Origin: Multifurca ochricompacta
Taxonomy: Eukaryota > Basidiomycota > Agaricomycetes > Russulales > Russulaceae
Assembly: GCA_022496185.1 (NCBI GenBank)
Contig: WTXG01000092.1
Location: 78,052-142,051, forward strand
Length of the DNA stretch: 64,000 nt
Direction of reading: 5' to 3'
Every line of letters begins with the position of its first letter. Position 1 is the first letter of the stretch. The notes under the pieces were generated by a model that worked only from the letters and a program-made list of their open reading frames with translations, searched no databases and was not told the DNA's origin. This document shows, piece after piece, positions 1-10,448 of the stretch. Position numbers and translations under genes: made by a program.

Positions 1-37
1 ATAATAGTTACTTCTTGAAAAATGGAAGCATACCTGT

Positions 38-340
38 TGTTGAGATGGGCTGGTAGCGAGGGCTCCTGATCTTATGATTATGATAAGATAATCTAAAGTG
101 CGTCAGATAATTGATTCAGAGACATTGCACACAACGCATTCTTTCTGTCTTGTCACATTTAAATAACTATATTTATTCTACTTATTGTTGTGCTCCTCTG
201 AGCAGTATAAAAGGTTGCTACTCTGTATGCATTCACTTCAGCTTTGACCACATTGAGTATTAGTTAATTAATCTTATCTCATATTTTTACCATATTTAGC
301 TAACACTTATCTGCTATCTAAATAGGTAAAGATACTATAG
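38..340 (+). repeat. LTR fragment, family F (copy F1)
   Basis: It begins with TGTTGAG, carries a TATA-like box (GTATAAAAGG) near 205 and, downstream of it, the stem half CTTCAGCTTTGACC seen in other copia-type LTRs of this window. It resembles the F2 copy at 35669-36110 in order of motifs but is cut short at its 3' side. No terminal CA or target duplication could be placed, so the right edge is approximate. Confidence 0.45.
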
Positions 341-344
341 TGGG

Positions 345-565
345 GGAGTTTTGGTGGCTTAATGACAAGATTAAAGCTCATTCAGTCAATGCTGTCCATG
401 CTGTCTAATGCCATCTATGGCCATCTTTTTGATGGTTTGGATGGCATTTTCCATACCTGTCCACCGTCCATCTCGACATTGACTTAAGCTCGGTATGGCA
501 CAGGTACGGCAACCATACTATGGACTTGTCCATACCATGAGGTACAGGTATGGTGCGCAGCCCTA
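345..565. mobile_element. Right end of a hAT-like element
   Basis: The stretch is full of short inverted motifs (CCATACCTG / GGTACAGGTATGG) and stops with GCAGCCCTA, which read from outside is a TAGGGCTGC terminus. Subterminal repeats of this kind are usual in hAT elements. It abuts, and seems to truncate, solo LTR E1. The left end lies outside the window or is lost, so the 8-bp target duplication cannot be tested. Confidence 0.3.
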
Positions 566-1711
566 AGCTGCACCAGGCCTTCTTAGCATCAGAAGGGAGA
601 AAATCTGCACCATAACCAGGTGCTGAGGGAGATGGGAAGAGTCAGTCAAAGGGAGCTAATCCCCTCTGACTGTTAAGCTGGAATCAGGCTTAGCTGCAGT
701 GCTAGAAGCACACCAAGCAGACTAAAGCCAAAGGGAATGAAGGGGAAGGGGACAGGTTTAAAGGGAAAGGTGCACACCCATTGCCAGAGGCAATGGGGTC
801 CCTTCAGGGAGGTCAAAAAGTGTAAAGGGGCAAAGGGTGCAGTGGATTTCCAAATCAGAGATATCTAGGCTGAAGGTACAAGATGTCAAGTCTGGGGTTC
901 TACTGACTGTCTACAGGGTCTTAAGTACTGTATCAGAGATCTGGTACTGTAGATAATCAAGTCCTTATCATCCAATAGTAGCTAAGAGGTCCAGATATAG
1001 TCCATGATAAGGATAAGCCTTATCAGAAGCATAATCATGTGGGGCAGCCCCACAGGAGTCATATCAGTGTGGGAGGATTCCCACCAGGGTCAGGGGCAGA
1101 TGGGGCAATGACAGGTCCCACAGGAGTCAGATCAGTGTGGGAATACTCCCACAGGAGTCAGAGAAGAGGGTCAAGTGATTGATGGGTCAGATGATCTAAG
1201 GGGTCATGATCAAAGCCCAAGGTCACATGGTCAAAGGGGTCACATGGTCTGAGGTCATGTGGTCAAGGGTCACATGACAGGTCATGGCTTTGAGTCCATG
1301 TCATGTGCCTACAGGTCATGTGGTCTGGAGAGGCAAATGCAAGCCAAAGTCATCTTGTGTGCAGAGTCAGGTTTGGCAGGGACAGTGTCAGAGATTCCAT
1401 GGGTGTCAGCCATAGGGATAGGGTACAGATGCTGGCCAAGACAGAGGCCAAGCATCAGGGGAAAGGGGAATGCAGCCATCAGCACAGTAGCTGAACTATC
1501 AGTGAGTCAGGTGCAGGTATCAAGGGTAAGAGGTCCTGTGAGCATCATGTCACAGGCATCAGGGTAAGGTCCCAAGGCAGCAAGCCAAGGGCATCAGGTC
1601 AAAGGTCCTAGGCACAAGGCCATAGACATCAGAGTGTAGAGTTGCAAAGCCAAGGGTCAGGAGATGGTGTAGTGCCAAGGAGAGACCAGAGAAAAGAGTG
1701 GGGTCATAACA
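566..1711 (-). repeat. Solo LTR, family E (copy E1, truncated)
   Basis: Reverse-orientation copy of the LTR at 16946-32807 (E2). Its outer terminus reads TCATAACA at 1711 (TGTTATGA on the minus strand). It is inserted in the integrase frame of gypsy G2, which resumes at 1712. About 170 bp of the other end are missing next to the hAT-like end. It holds three copies of a motif CCCACAGGAGTCA..TCAGTGTGGGA (about 1045-1160) and a cluster of GGTCAYRTG words at 1200-1330. Confidence 0.7.
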
Positions 1712-2690
1712 TGATTGCTCTAAAGCAGTGCTGTTCATACCCTGCAATGAGTCCATTACAGCAGAAGGAGTAGCCAAGCTCTACCTGGACCACGTCTACA
1801 GACACTATGGCCTACCTGAAAAGATCATCTCAGACCGAGATCCACACTTCACTTCAACATTTGCCCAAGCCCTCTGTAAAACACTGGACATAACCCAGAA
1901 CATCTCAACAGTCTATCACCTGCAGACTGACAGGCAGTTGGAAAGAACAAATCAATGGCTGGAACAGTACCTTTGATTCTGGGGCAATGGATGACAAGAC
2001 AACTGGGCAGACTGGCTGGCAACAGCGGAGTTTGCACATAATTCATGGCCCAACAGTACTACTAAAGTCTCCCCATTCTCACTTATCATGGGATGGACAC
2101 TGTGGACCACATGGGCTCACAAACCCACAAATGTCCCATCAGCTGCACAATGTATTGACCAATGGGAAGAGATTAGGAAATTGGCCAATGAAAACCTGTT
2201 GAAGGCACAAAAGACCCTGTCAGAAAGACCCTTGAGCTTCACACCTTATCGAGCCAATGATCTTGTATGGTTGGAGGGAAAGAACATTCACATGTCACAC
2301 CCAACAGCCAAGTTAGCACCCCAACATCATGGACCATTCATGATAACAAAGAAGCTGTCAGATGTGTCATATGAACTCAGACTCCCACCTACATGGAAAA
2401 TTCATCCAGTCTTCCATGCCAGACTTCTGATGCCTTACAAAGAAACATCCCTGCATGGGGAAAACTTCCCAAGACCCCCTCCTGAATTAATCGATGGAGA
2501 AGCAGAATGGGAAGTGGAGCAGATTCTAGATTCCTCACGTAAAGGCCGAGGGCGTAAACTGCATTACCTAGTCAAATGGAAGGGATTCCCAGACTCTGAC
2601 AACTCCTGGGAACCAGCTGGGAATATCTTTGCTCTGGTCCTTATCTCGCAGTTCCATATCCAACACCCAGAAGCACCCAGAGACAGTTAA
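1712..2690 (+). pseudogene. G2 integrase C-terminal half and chromodomain
   Basis: Encodes the integrase core second Asp region (SDRDPHF), the AERTNQW-type motif (here LERTNQW) and then the chromodomain ([19 protein letters not shown], about 2553-2610). It runs in one frame to TAA at 2688-2690. In-frame stops at 1974-1976 and 1992-1994 break it. The second is TGA where G3 keeps CGA at 29363-29365, which is a direct CpG-to-TpG change. The chromodomain itself is intact. Inferred role in the parent element: DNA strand transfer and targeting of integration to chromatin. Confidence 0.85.
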
Positions 2691-2730
2691 AAGGAAATGG
2701 TTTCCAGACCCTGATTGAACTCCCCAGTAC

Positions 2731-3963
2731 ATGCTCTCCCAGCAACATTCTAACACCATACAATCCATCATGTCTTTTGTCACTGCCAATGCTGCTGTCA
2801 ATGCCTTCACCTCCACTGTTGTAACTGTCGAGAATTTCCCTGCTGCTCACCCTTCTATGCATCCTTCCTCCCCGATTGATTATGAAGCTGCTGAGATGCG
2901 GGTCAAGAACCAGTCTCCCAACCCCAACAATGACTTCAACCATTGTGAAGAGCCACACCCAAATGATCTGTTGGGCATGGAGTTAGATGACAAAGTCCCA
3001 GAATTCCCCTTCTTTACGAATAACCCAAACTCCTCAATGTACTTCCCACTCGAAATCACTATGGTGGATGGGATGACTGCCATAGCTAAGTACATCTTTT
3101 ATACCAATGGAGGAATGGATGTCGCAGGATGCATGAAGAAGAATGGCCCCATCTATGGGGCACCAGTTTACTTGGAGGAGAGATACACAGGCCGCCTCCA
3201 TCACACAATGAGTGATGAACAGCTCAGGCATCTAGCTGCCGAGGACTCCTGAGCCTTTGCCATCGACGAAGTACTGAATGACATGCACCTTCTGCATCTC
3301 AAAGCTGAGGTAATGAGACTGCAGAAGAACTTGACATTGTGCACCATGTTGAACAAACAGTACTGGGAATATGCGAGGCAGATGTCAAGGCTGACCAGTG
3401 GGATGTTCCAGGTGGAACAGGAGTTGACAGAGATTAGGAAAAGATTGGAGATAGGGGACACATATCAGACCATTGCAGAAAGGTATGCTGACACCTATGC
3501 GCGACCCCTCCCTCCACAATTGCTGGGAGCTGCCCCGACATTGCTACCAAATCGATTCAAGATGCCACATCTGCATGAGAACCCTCATGGAGAAACATGT
3601 TGGCAGTGTGACAGTAAGTACCACATTAGCTGGAACTGTCCCCTCAACCGCAAGTGGTGTTGCCACTGCCACAGCAATCTACATTGGAGTCAATTCTGCA
3701 TCTTCTGCCGAGTAGGGGTAGCTCTGACAATCATCAATCCATCAGGATGGTGCAGCAAGTGTCTCCGTCACAACACAGGGCACTGCAAGTTGGATTGCCC
3801 TATCCATGATCTGTGCCACCCATGTGGTCAGCATGGCCCTTATGGGTTCCTTTGGACCCATCAATGCCCCCAGGAGTTGGAGGATGAGACCCAGGACAAT
3901 CGTAATGTAGCTGATGATTACTTGGAGTTGGTACAGGATGATGACGGTATGAGTTGTTTCTAG
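2731..3963 (+). pseudogene. G2 ORF3: coiled-coil, multi zinc-knuckle protein
   Basis: A third sense frame between pol and the 3' LTR, 411 codons in one frame with a single internal stop (TGA, 3250-3252). The start equivalent to that of G3 is the Met at 2770. It has an acidic, Pro/Asn-rich N-terminal third, a middle helix-rich part (LKAEVMRLQKNL onward) likely to form a coiled coil, and a Cys/His-rich C-terminal third. That last part has two perfect CX2CX4HX4C knuckles (CWQCDSKYHISWNC and CCHCHSNLHWSQFC) followed by two looser ones (CSKCLRHNTGHCKLDC and CHPCGQHGPYGF...). CCHC knuckles are nucleic-acid binding modules of retroelement nucleocapsids. A second such protein at the 3' end is not part of the standard gypsy layout. 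No known family recognised. Confidence 0.75.
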
Positions 3964-3994
3964 CTGGGTCTGCTAGAACCAGAAGAGGGGGTGA

Positions 3995-4560
3995 TGTTAC
4001 AATCCTTACCGAGCAACCCCATTTTCTTTACCCTCCCCAATGAGGACCCTTCTCTACCACCTACTCTCCACTTTATGATTATGTCCCCTTCCTACAATCC
4101 ATCACATGCTCTGCTTCCCTCCCCATGACCTTATCTGTTCATGCTTACATATTTGACTCGTTATCTCCTTATCTTTAAGACTGGACACTTACTTAATTCC
4201 CTATCAGAAGCTAGGCTTTACGCCCTCCACTTTCAAATATTCGGGCCCACTTGACTCCGTGATCCTTATCTCATAGATGCCCATCAGATTACATATATAA
4301 GTCTGCTGTAGCTACACTGTAGACCTCAGACTCGACTTATTGAATACATCAGTGTTCATCTTCTGGACTCCCCTTTGAAACTCTTTGACTCATCTGTCTC
4401 AGTGCTTTCAGCACTTCTCTGCTCAACATTGTCTCAGGGAACAGCCCCTTTGACTTTGACTCACCCCATCTACTCCAAGAAGCCTTATTGGTTTCTTACC
4501 CGAACATACAAGTAATGCTGTTGCACCAGTCATGCAGAATGCCTAACACCGGGCGTAACA
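3995..4560 (+). repeat. 3' LTR of gypsy G2
   Basis: 566 bp, starts TGTTACAATCC directly after a purine tract and ends GGGCGTAACA. It aligns along its length with the G3 LTRs, including the TATA region ACATATATAAGTC near 4290. It is a useful outgroup: it keeps the bases that are missing from the G3 5' LTR. Confidence 0.9.
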
Positions 4561-4872
4561 CTCTCTGAGGCTGCAAATCAGGCTGCGTGGTATAGGACTT
4601 TTATGGAGGAATTAGGGTATGAGGTATCCTCCCCTATACTACTCCACTGTGACAATAAGGGTGCAGTAGATCTAGCATTAAACCCTGTCACAGGAAGGCA
4701 GTCAAAGCACATACCCATCAAGTACCATGCCATTAGGGGATACATTGAATTGCACATAATTGACTTAGTGCGAACTCCCACTGGTGAGATGCTGGCAGAT
4801 GGCTTTACCAAGTCTCTACCTAGAGCATTGTTTGAAACCATGGTATATGGACTTGGATTAGTGCTGGAATGA
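4561..4872 (+). pseudogene. C3 copia RNase H C-terminus
   Basis: The frame reads EAANQAAWYRTFMEELGYEV and on through HCDNKGAVDLALNP to GLVLE and a TGA at 4870-4872. It is about 85% alike to the C-terminus of copies C1 and C2. Only the last hundred codons of Gag-Pol remain, because G2 interrupts the rest. It includes the HCDNKGA segment around the last acidic residues of copia RNase H. Confidence 0.85.
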
Positions 4873-5171
4873 AAAGAGCTGGAATTTGGAGACTTTGTAT
4901 ACCAGTCTCACTTTCCCACCAGTCAACATGAGTATATTCTCGACCTCAAGAGTGATGCAAGTGGTGTGTATGCCAGAAGTAGGCATTCAAATATGCCAAG
5001 CATTCAGCTTGCATAAGCGAATCTACAACTCATATGCAAAACTCACAAACTGCGCTCCTTGTCAACTCATTCTCAACCTAGTTGGCTGGTGACATGTTCA
5101 TTCAATTGTAATGGCAGTGTGCTCATTCAACTCATTTCCATCTATGACCAGATGCCTTCAGCATGGAGGGA

Positions 5172-6204
5172 TTATGAACACAGGATGTGTTCAGTGATGC
5201 TTCAGGCATCAGGAGATTAGATTAGCTACTTAGTGGACTAGAGTAGATATCAGAGTTTTGGACTATTTACCATATCATTATTACTTTCTTTCTCACATTC
5301 CACAGTAGCTGACTGATGTACCTTAGTAATGATGTACAAGCATGTGATTCCCTACTGGCCAATTGTCACAGTTAGGTGCGGAACTGTGTCGGGGATCGTG
5401 TGGGAGCTAGCCTCCCAAGTCGCGTCAAGATAAGTCAAGGCTCTAGGTCACAGCAAAGTCAAGTTCTGGTCAAGCCCATGATGAAGTCAGAGGGCACACG
5501 TGTGAGATTCGAGGTCGACGGCAGAGACTCTAAGTCCTGCAACAAGTTCAAGATGATGAAGGCTCTCCAAGTCACATCTTGGAGAGTTCAAGTGGGGCTC
5601 TAACTGAGAGGATTCGATGAAGTCCGAAGCACCTTTGATTGAACACAAGAGAACAGACTTAGGTCTGTCTCTCTACTTTACTGTACTTTAAATACAAGTA
5701 GTTCTAGCTATGTCATAGTAAATAGAAGGTTCTAGGACTATGACATAGTATCTAAATGGTTGTGCAGTGGAGTGAGCTAGAACTAAGGAGAATTAGGAGG
5801 GGTTAGGCCCTCAGTAAGCAAAACACCAGTGAAACACAATGTCAAGTCATTAGTAACATCGCAGGGAGAATTCTGTCACACCAATGGCCTTTATCCCTCT
5901 AGTTTATTGTCCAGCACTTGAGGACTTATTCCCAGTGTGCACAGACCAATTCCCTTGGCCCCCATGGGTATATAAGGGTGTCTGTTTCATCTCTTACACT
6001 TCAGAGTTTTCTTCAATCTCTGAAGTGTAAGTCCTATCTACTCTGCTTACTACCTTACCAATAACTAACCATCTCTTGTAGATAACTTGTTCTAGGTGTG
6101 TAGTATAGCAATATAGAGTTTTCTTCAATCTCTGAAGTATAACTTGTTCTAGCTTAAACCACTAACTTCACAGTCAGTATGCTGCACCTCATGCCTGTTC
6201 GACA
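5172..6204 (+). repeat. 3' LTR of copia C3 (LTR family C)
   Basis: 511 bp once the nested LTR H (517 bp plus a 5-bp duplication) is removed, which matches the 510-bp family C solo LTR at 13326-13835. The start has decayed (TTATGAAC for TGTTGAAC). It shows the double stem module ACTTCAGAGTTTTC...TCTGAAGT at about 5998-6028 and again near 6115-6140, downstream of a TATA box (GTATATAAGGG, 5968). Confidence 0.85.
5364..5880 (+). repeat. Solo LTR H inside the C3 LTR
   Basis: 517 bp, TGTCACAG...TTCTGTCACA, flanked by a perfect 5-bp duplication CCAAT (5359-5363 and 5881-5885). The termini form an 8-bp inverted repeat. No other copy of this family was found in the window, so its superfamily is unknown. 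Confidence 0.85.
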
Positions 6205-6519
6205 CCACTGTAGCTTCTGCAATGCAAGCTGTTTTCTTTGGGCAAAATCAAGACATATGCCCCTGTGCCCAGCAGTGGAAGCAGTGCCCTTCCTTCATAA
6301 GGGTTTTCTTCTCGTCATCTGTAAGTGCTGCTCAAGCTTTAGTTCAGTCTGCCAAGGTATCCATGGCATTGGGGTCTCGTGGTGTAGTGGGCTTTACCCT
6401 GAATGCCACCTTCCATTGTTCTCGGGTTTTACCCTTCTTAGTGTCTATGCCAAAGTGCATCTGGAAGTCAAGGTAATCCTGCTGCTGTCTCCTAGCAGTG
6501 TTTGTCCACTGGTTCCATG
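6205..6519 (-). pseudogene. G1 gypsy gag, C-terminal piece
   Basis: Minus-strand reading gives ARRQQQDYLDFQMHFGIDTK and DPNAMDTLAD, matching G3 Gag around residues 340-400. It then runs towards a zinc-knuckle region that is frameshifted. It is cut on one side by C3 (6204) and on the other by B1 (6520). The flank repeated across B1 is GTTCCATG. The other pieces of the same gene are at 12845-13117, 14168-14345, 15462-15932 and 33699-33838. Confidence 0.85.
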
Positions 6520-6643
6520 TAGTGATTGTCAAGGGTTTTCATACCCATGCAGGTAAGTGCCATGGGTTTTGCCAGGTACGGGTATGGGTATATGGCTCCC
6601 AACCCATGGAAACCTGTACCTGCACAGCGGGTTTGGCAGGTAT

Positions 6644-7155
6644 TGTCAAACAATCATGCTGCTGGTTATACTGACTGTGGTTAGTAGTGGTTAGGCTAGA
6701 AAAGACAAGTATACTTCAGAGGTTGAAGAAACTTTATATTATTATTCTATTGATCTAGAAAAGACAAGTATCTACAAGAGACGGTTAGTCAAAGGTAAAG
6801 TAGAAAGTATAGTAGAACTTACACTTCAGAGGTTGAAGAAACTCTGAAGTGAAAGAGATGAAACAGACACCCTTATATACCCATGGGGGCCAGGGGAAAT
6901 GGTCTGTGCGCACTGGGAATAAGTCCACAAGTGCTGGACAATAAACAGAAGAGGGACAAAGGCCATTGGCCAAAGAGATATCACATGCCTACTGCACATT
7001 ACTAAGTTCATCACCAATCAGCTGAGTAAGGGAGGAAAGAAATGTAATAAAGATAACATAAAAAGTCCAATACTCCGAAATCTAATCTAATCTTATCTAC
7101 AGCTGAAGCGAACCTCAGATGCCTGAAGCATCTCCAGACATGTCCCATGTCAACA
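6644..7155 (-). repeat. 3' LTR of copia C2 (LTR family A)
   Basis: 512 bp, TGTCAAACAATC...GTGTCAACA on the plus strand. It contains the two copies of the CTTCAGAG...CTCTGAAG stem (about 6715 and 6825-6848) and the TATA motif (CTTATATACCC near 6870, read in reverse). Confidence 0.92.
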
Positions 7156-7437
7156 TCCCTCCATGGTGAAGGCATTGATCATTAGTGGAAATGAGTTAAA
7201 TGAGCACACTGCCATTCAAAATTGAATGAACATATCACCAGCCAGAGATCCAACTTCTCTAACTCTCAAGCGCAGTTTGTGAGCTTTGCGTGCGAGTTGT
7301 AGATTTGCTTATGCAAGCTGAAATGCCTACTTCTGGCATGCTCACACCACTTGCATCACTCTTGAGGTCGAGAACATGCTCATGTTGCATGGTGGGAAAG
7401 TGAGACTGGTGTACAAAGTCTCCAGATTCCAGCTCCT

Positions 7438-10400
7438 TCATTCCAGCACTAGTCCAAATCCAGTTACCATGAGATCAAAAGATGATCTAGGCAGAGACTT
7501 TGTAAGGCCATCTGCCAGCATCTCTCCAGTGGGAGTTCGCACCAAGTCAATCTGGTGTGATTCTACATACTCCCTAATGGCATGGTACTTTATCGGTATG
7601 TGCTTTGATCGCCTTCCTGTGACAGGGTTTAATGCAAGATCTACTGCACCCTTATTGTCACAATGCAGTTGTATGGGTGAACTAACTTCATATCCCAATT
7701 CCTGCATGAACGTCCTATACCATGCAGCCTGATTTGAAGCCTCAGCAAGGCTCATATACTCGGCTTCTGTGGTGGACTGTGCTACTGTCTTCTGTTTCCT
7801 GGAGCACCAACTAATGGCTCCATTAGCAAGGAAAAAGACATAGCCAGAGGTGGAGTGACAGTCCTCTTGATCTCCCCATGAGGAATCCACAAAGCCATGA
7901 AGGCCAACTTCACCATTCCCTCCAGAATAGCACAACTTGTAGTCTTTTGTAGCATTTAGATAGGCTAAGACATACTTTGCTAGTTGCATGTGCTGCTGGG
8001 AAGGGTTGGAAGCAAATTGACTAAGGCGTGCAACAGCAAAACTAATGTCAGGTCTGCTTCCAATCTGCACCCAGAGCAGAGACCCCATTAACTGCTGATA
8101 CCTCTTAATTTCAGAGGTAGATGCCTGGTCTTCAAACTTGACCAAATGAACATCCATGCCAGAGGGTAGAGGAGTATATACTGGGTTGGAATCCCCCATT
8201 CCAAACCTCTCAACTATTGAGGATACATAGGCTGTCTGGTCGATATCCAGTGTCTTGTTAGGACAGTCCCTGGTGATGTTAACTCCAAGGTAGGACTGGA
8301 TTTCGCCAAGATCGGTCATCTCATATCGGCTAGATAGAGAGTCCTTCAGCCATTGAATCTTCTTAGTAGAGGACCCAAGTATAGTGATGTCATCAACATA
8401 TAAAATGACAAAAAGTGAACCATCCCCCTCTTGGTGATGATACACATATACTCCTGCATCAGAGTACGTCCGAGTAAAGCTCAGTTCATTGAGAACTGCA
8501 TGGAATTGTAAGTTCCATGCTCGGGAAGCTTGTTTGAGGCCATACAGAGCCTTCTGTAGCCTACAAACTTTGGACTCTTGTCCAGCAATGATGAAACCAA
8601 CAGGTTGCTCCATATAGATCTCCTCATCCAGATCGCCATGTAGGAATGCCAATTTGACATCCATTTGGTGGATTTCCCAATCCTCAAGCGCAGCCAACGC
8701 TAATAACAGTCTAAGAGACTCAAATCTGGTGACTGGGGAGAAAGTTTCATTGAAGTCCACCCCCTCTATTTGGGTGAACCCTTTTGCTACAAGCCTAGCA
8801 TGAAAGCATCCATCTGCTTTCAATTTAAAGACCCACTTGGACTTTACAGCCTTTCTACCTTCAGGAAGGTCTTCAAGGTGCCACACTTTAAGTTTTTCTA
8901 AGGCATCAATTTCATATTGACATGCCTCAAGCCAATCACTGGCATTATCAGACTCCATTGCTTCTTTAAAAGTAAGAGGATCCCTATAAGGCAATCCTGC
9001 AGCATTGAGTAGATCCATCTGACCAAGTCTGGAAGAACCCTGCACAAACTCTGCATTATCCTTGTTGTAGAAGTGAGGATTCAGACGACAACTCCGATTG
9101 GGACGTGCAGTATCCAAGTCTAAATCTTCTTGGATTGCCCTATCTTGTCGTTCAGAGCATGGACTTGTCCTCTGAAAGTTGGGTTGAGGAAGTCTGCCTG
9201 CAATCCTTTCTGATTTTCTGATTGCATGGGTTCTTTTGGGAGGGGAGGATGGTTCCATGACTTGTGATGGAGGGGTCTGATATATAGTCTGAGGTTGTGT
9301 GGTGTCCACATTATGTGTGGGTGTGGTAGGTGTTGACACAGGACGTGTCTGGAGATGCTTCAGGCATCTAAGGTTCGCTTCAGCTGTAGATTAGATTAGA
9401 TTAGATTCCGGAGTATCGGACTTTTTATGTTATCTTTATTACATTTCTTTCTCACCTTACTCAGCTGATTAGTGATGGACTTAGTAATGCGCAGTAAGCA
9501 TGTGATATCTCTTTGGCCAATGGCCTTTATCCCTCTCTGTTTATTGTCCGGCACTTGTGGACTTATTCCCAGTGCGCACAGACCATTTCCCCTGGCCCCC
9601 ATGGGTATATAAGGGTGTCTGTTTTGTCTCTTACACTTCAGAGTTCTTCTAACCTCTGAAGCGTAAGTTCCTTCTACTTTACTCTCTACTACCTCTAGAC
9701 TAACCTTGTATATAGACTTGTCTTTTCTAGGTCAGTAGTGTAGTAATATCAGAGTTCTTCTAACCTCTGAAGCACTTGTCTTTTCTAGCCTAACCCGCTA
9801 CTAACCACAGTTAGTATAACCAGCAGCATCATTGTTTGACAGTAGGCTGTGGTGGTAATTGAGGAGGTACGATGTCCTCCTGTTCCTCTTCCAGGTCTTC
9901 CTCATCTTGAGGAGCCTCAGGAACATGTGTAGCAGTTGCTGGTGGTGGCTGGACTGAGCCACCAGGTAAAGTAAATGAGCCACCTTCACTAGGTTGCTCT
10001 ATAGGTTTATCTGCTCTGCTGTCCTTCACAGAGCAGGATGGAAAGGATCTCTCATCAAATGTAACATCTCTTGAAAAGATGAGAGACCGGGTATGACTAT
10101 CCCAAAGTGTATAGCCCTTAGAAGTGGGCTCATACCTGACAAAGACGGCTTCCCTGGCTTTGGGATCTAACTTATGCTGCTTGCCCTCTGGAACATGATA
10201 GTAGGCTTTGCAACCAAAGACCTTAAAATACAAGACATCTGGTTTGTTCCCAACCAGAAGCTCAAGCGGAGTTTTCCACTTATTAGAACAGATGGGAGTT
10301 CTGTTATATATATGACATGCTGCCTCGACAGCACACTCCCAAAAACCAAGAGACAGGCCAGCATTGTGCAGCATGCTAGTGCCTTTTTCCATAATGGTTC

Positions 10401-10446
10401 TATTGAACCTCTCGGCCCTTCCATTCTGTTGTGGACTATATGGCAT
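7438..10446 (-). pseudogene. C2 copia pol (integrase end, RT, RNase H)
   Basis: The reading begins at MPYSPQQNGRAERFNRTIME (integrase third acidic residue) at 10446, continues to about 9842, is interrupted by a solo LTR (9331-9841) and resumes at 9330 down to 7438. The long second part is open for over 600 codons. It carries the reverse transcriptase YVDD box (FVILYVDDITILG) and the RNase H segments DSSWGDQEDCHSTSGYV and HCDNKGAVDLALNP. It differs from C1 mostly by changes that fit CpG decay (for example Arg in C1 against Cys or His in C2). With no gag or protease it cannot be autonomous. Confidence 0.9.
9331..9841 (+). repeat. Solo copia LTR (family A) inside C2 pol
   Basis: 511 bp, TGTTGACACAGG...ATTGTTTGACA, in plus orientation, with a perfect duplication GTAGG (9326-9330 and 9842-9846). 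It shows the family hallmarks clearly: TATA (GTATATAAGGG, 9604), stem 1 (TTCAGAGTTCTTCTAACC and CTCTGAAG, about 9638-9662) and stem 2 (about 9750-9772). Each stem is followed by the word CTTGTCTTTTCTAG. Confidence 0.92.
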
Positions 10447-10448
10447 TG

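Larger units (their letters stand above)
1712..4560 (+). mobile_element. Ty3/gypsy chromovirus G2, 3' part
   Basis: 3' portion of a chromodomain gypsy element closely related to G3: end of integrase, chromodomain, a third frame (ORF3), polypurine tract AGAAGAGGGGGTGA and a 3' LTR. The 5' part lies beyond solo LTR E1 and outside the window. It is inserted in copia C3: the C3 RNase H frame resumes directly after the LTR, and the first bases after it, CTCTC (4561-4565), are the presumed target duplication. Confidence 0.85.
4561..6204 (+). mobile_element. Ty1/copia element C3, 3' part
   Basis: Plus-strand copia relic: end of RNase H (4561-4872), a 300-bp tail, polypurine tract GCATGGAGGGA (5161-5171) and a 3' LTR (5172-6204). 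It is inserted in gag of the old gypsy G1, whose reading resumes at 6205. Its left part was displaced by G2 and lies outside the window. Confidence 0.85.

Noticed and set aside
1728..1976. Integrase fragment as a domesticated host gene
   Set aside because: It continues in frame order into the chromodomain, ORF3 and LTR of gypsy G2, so it is part of that element.
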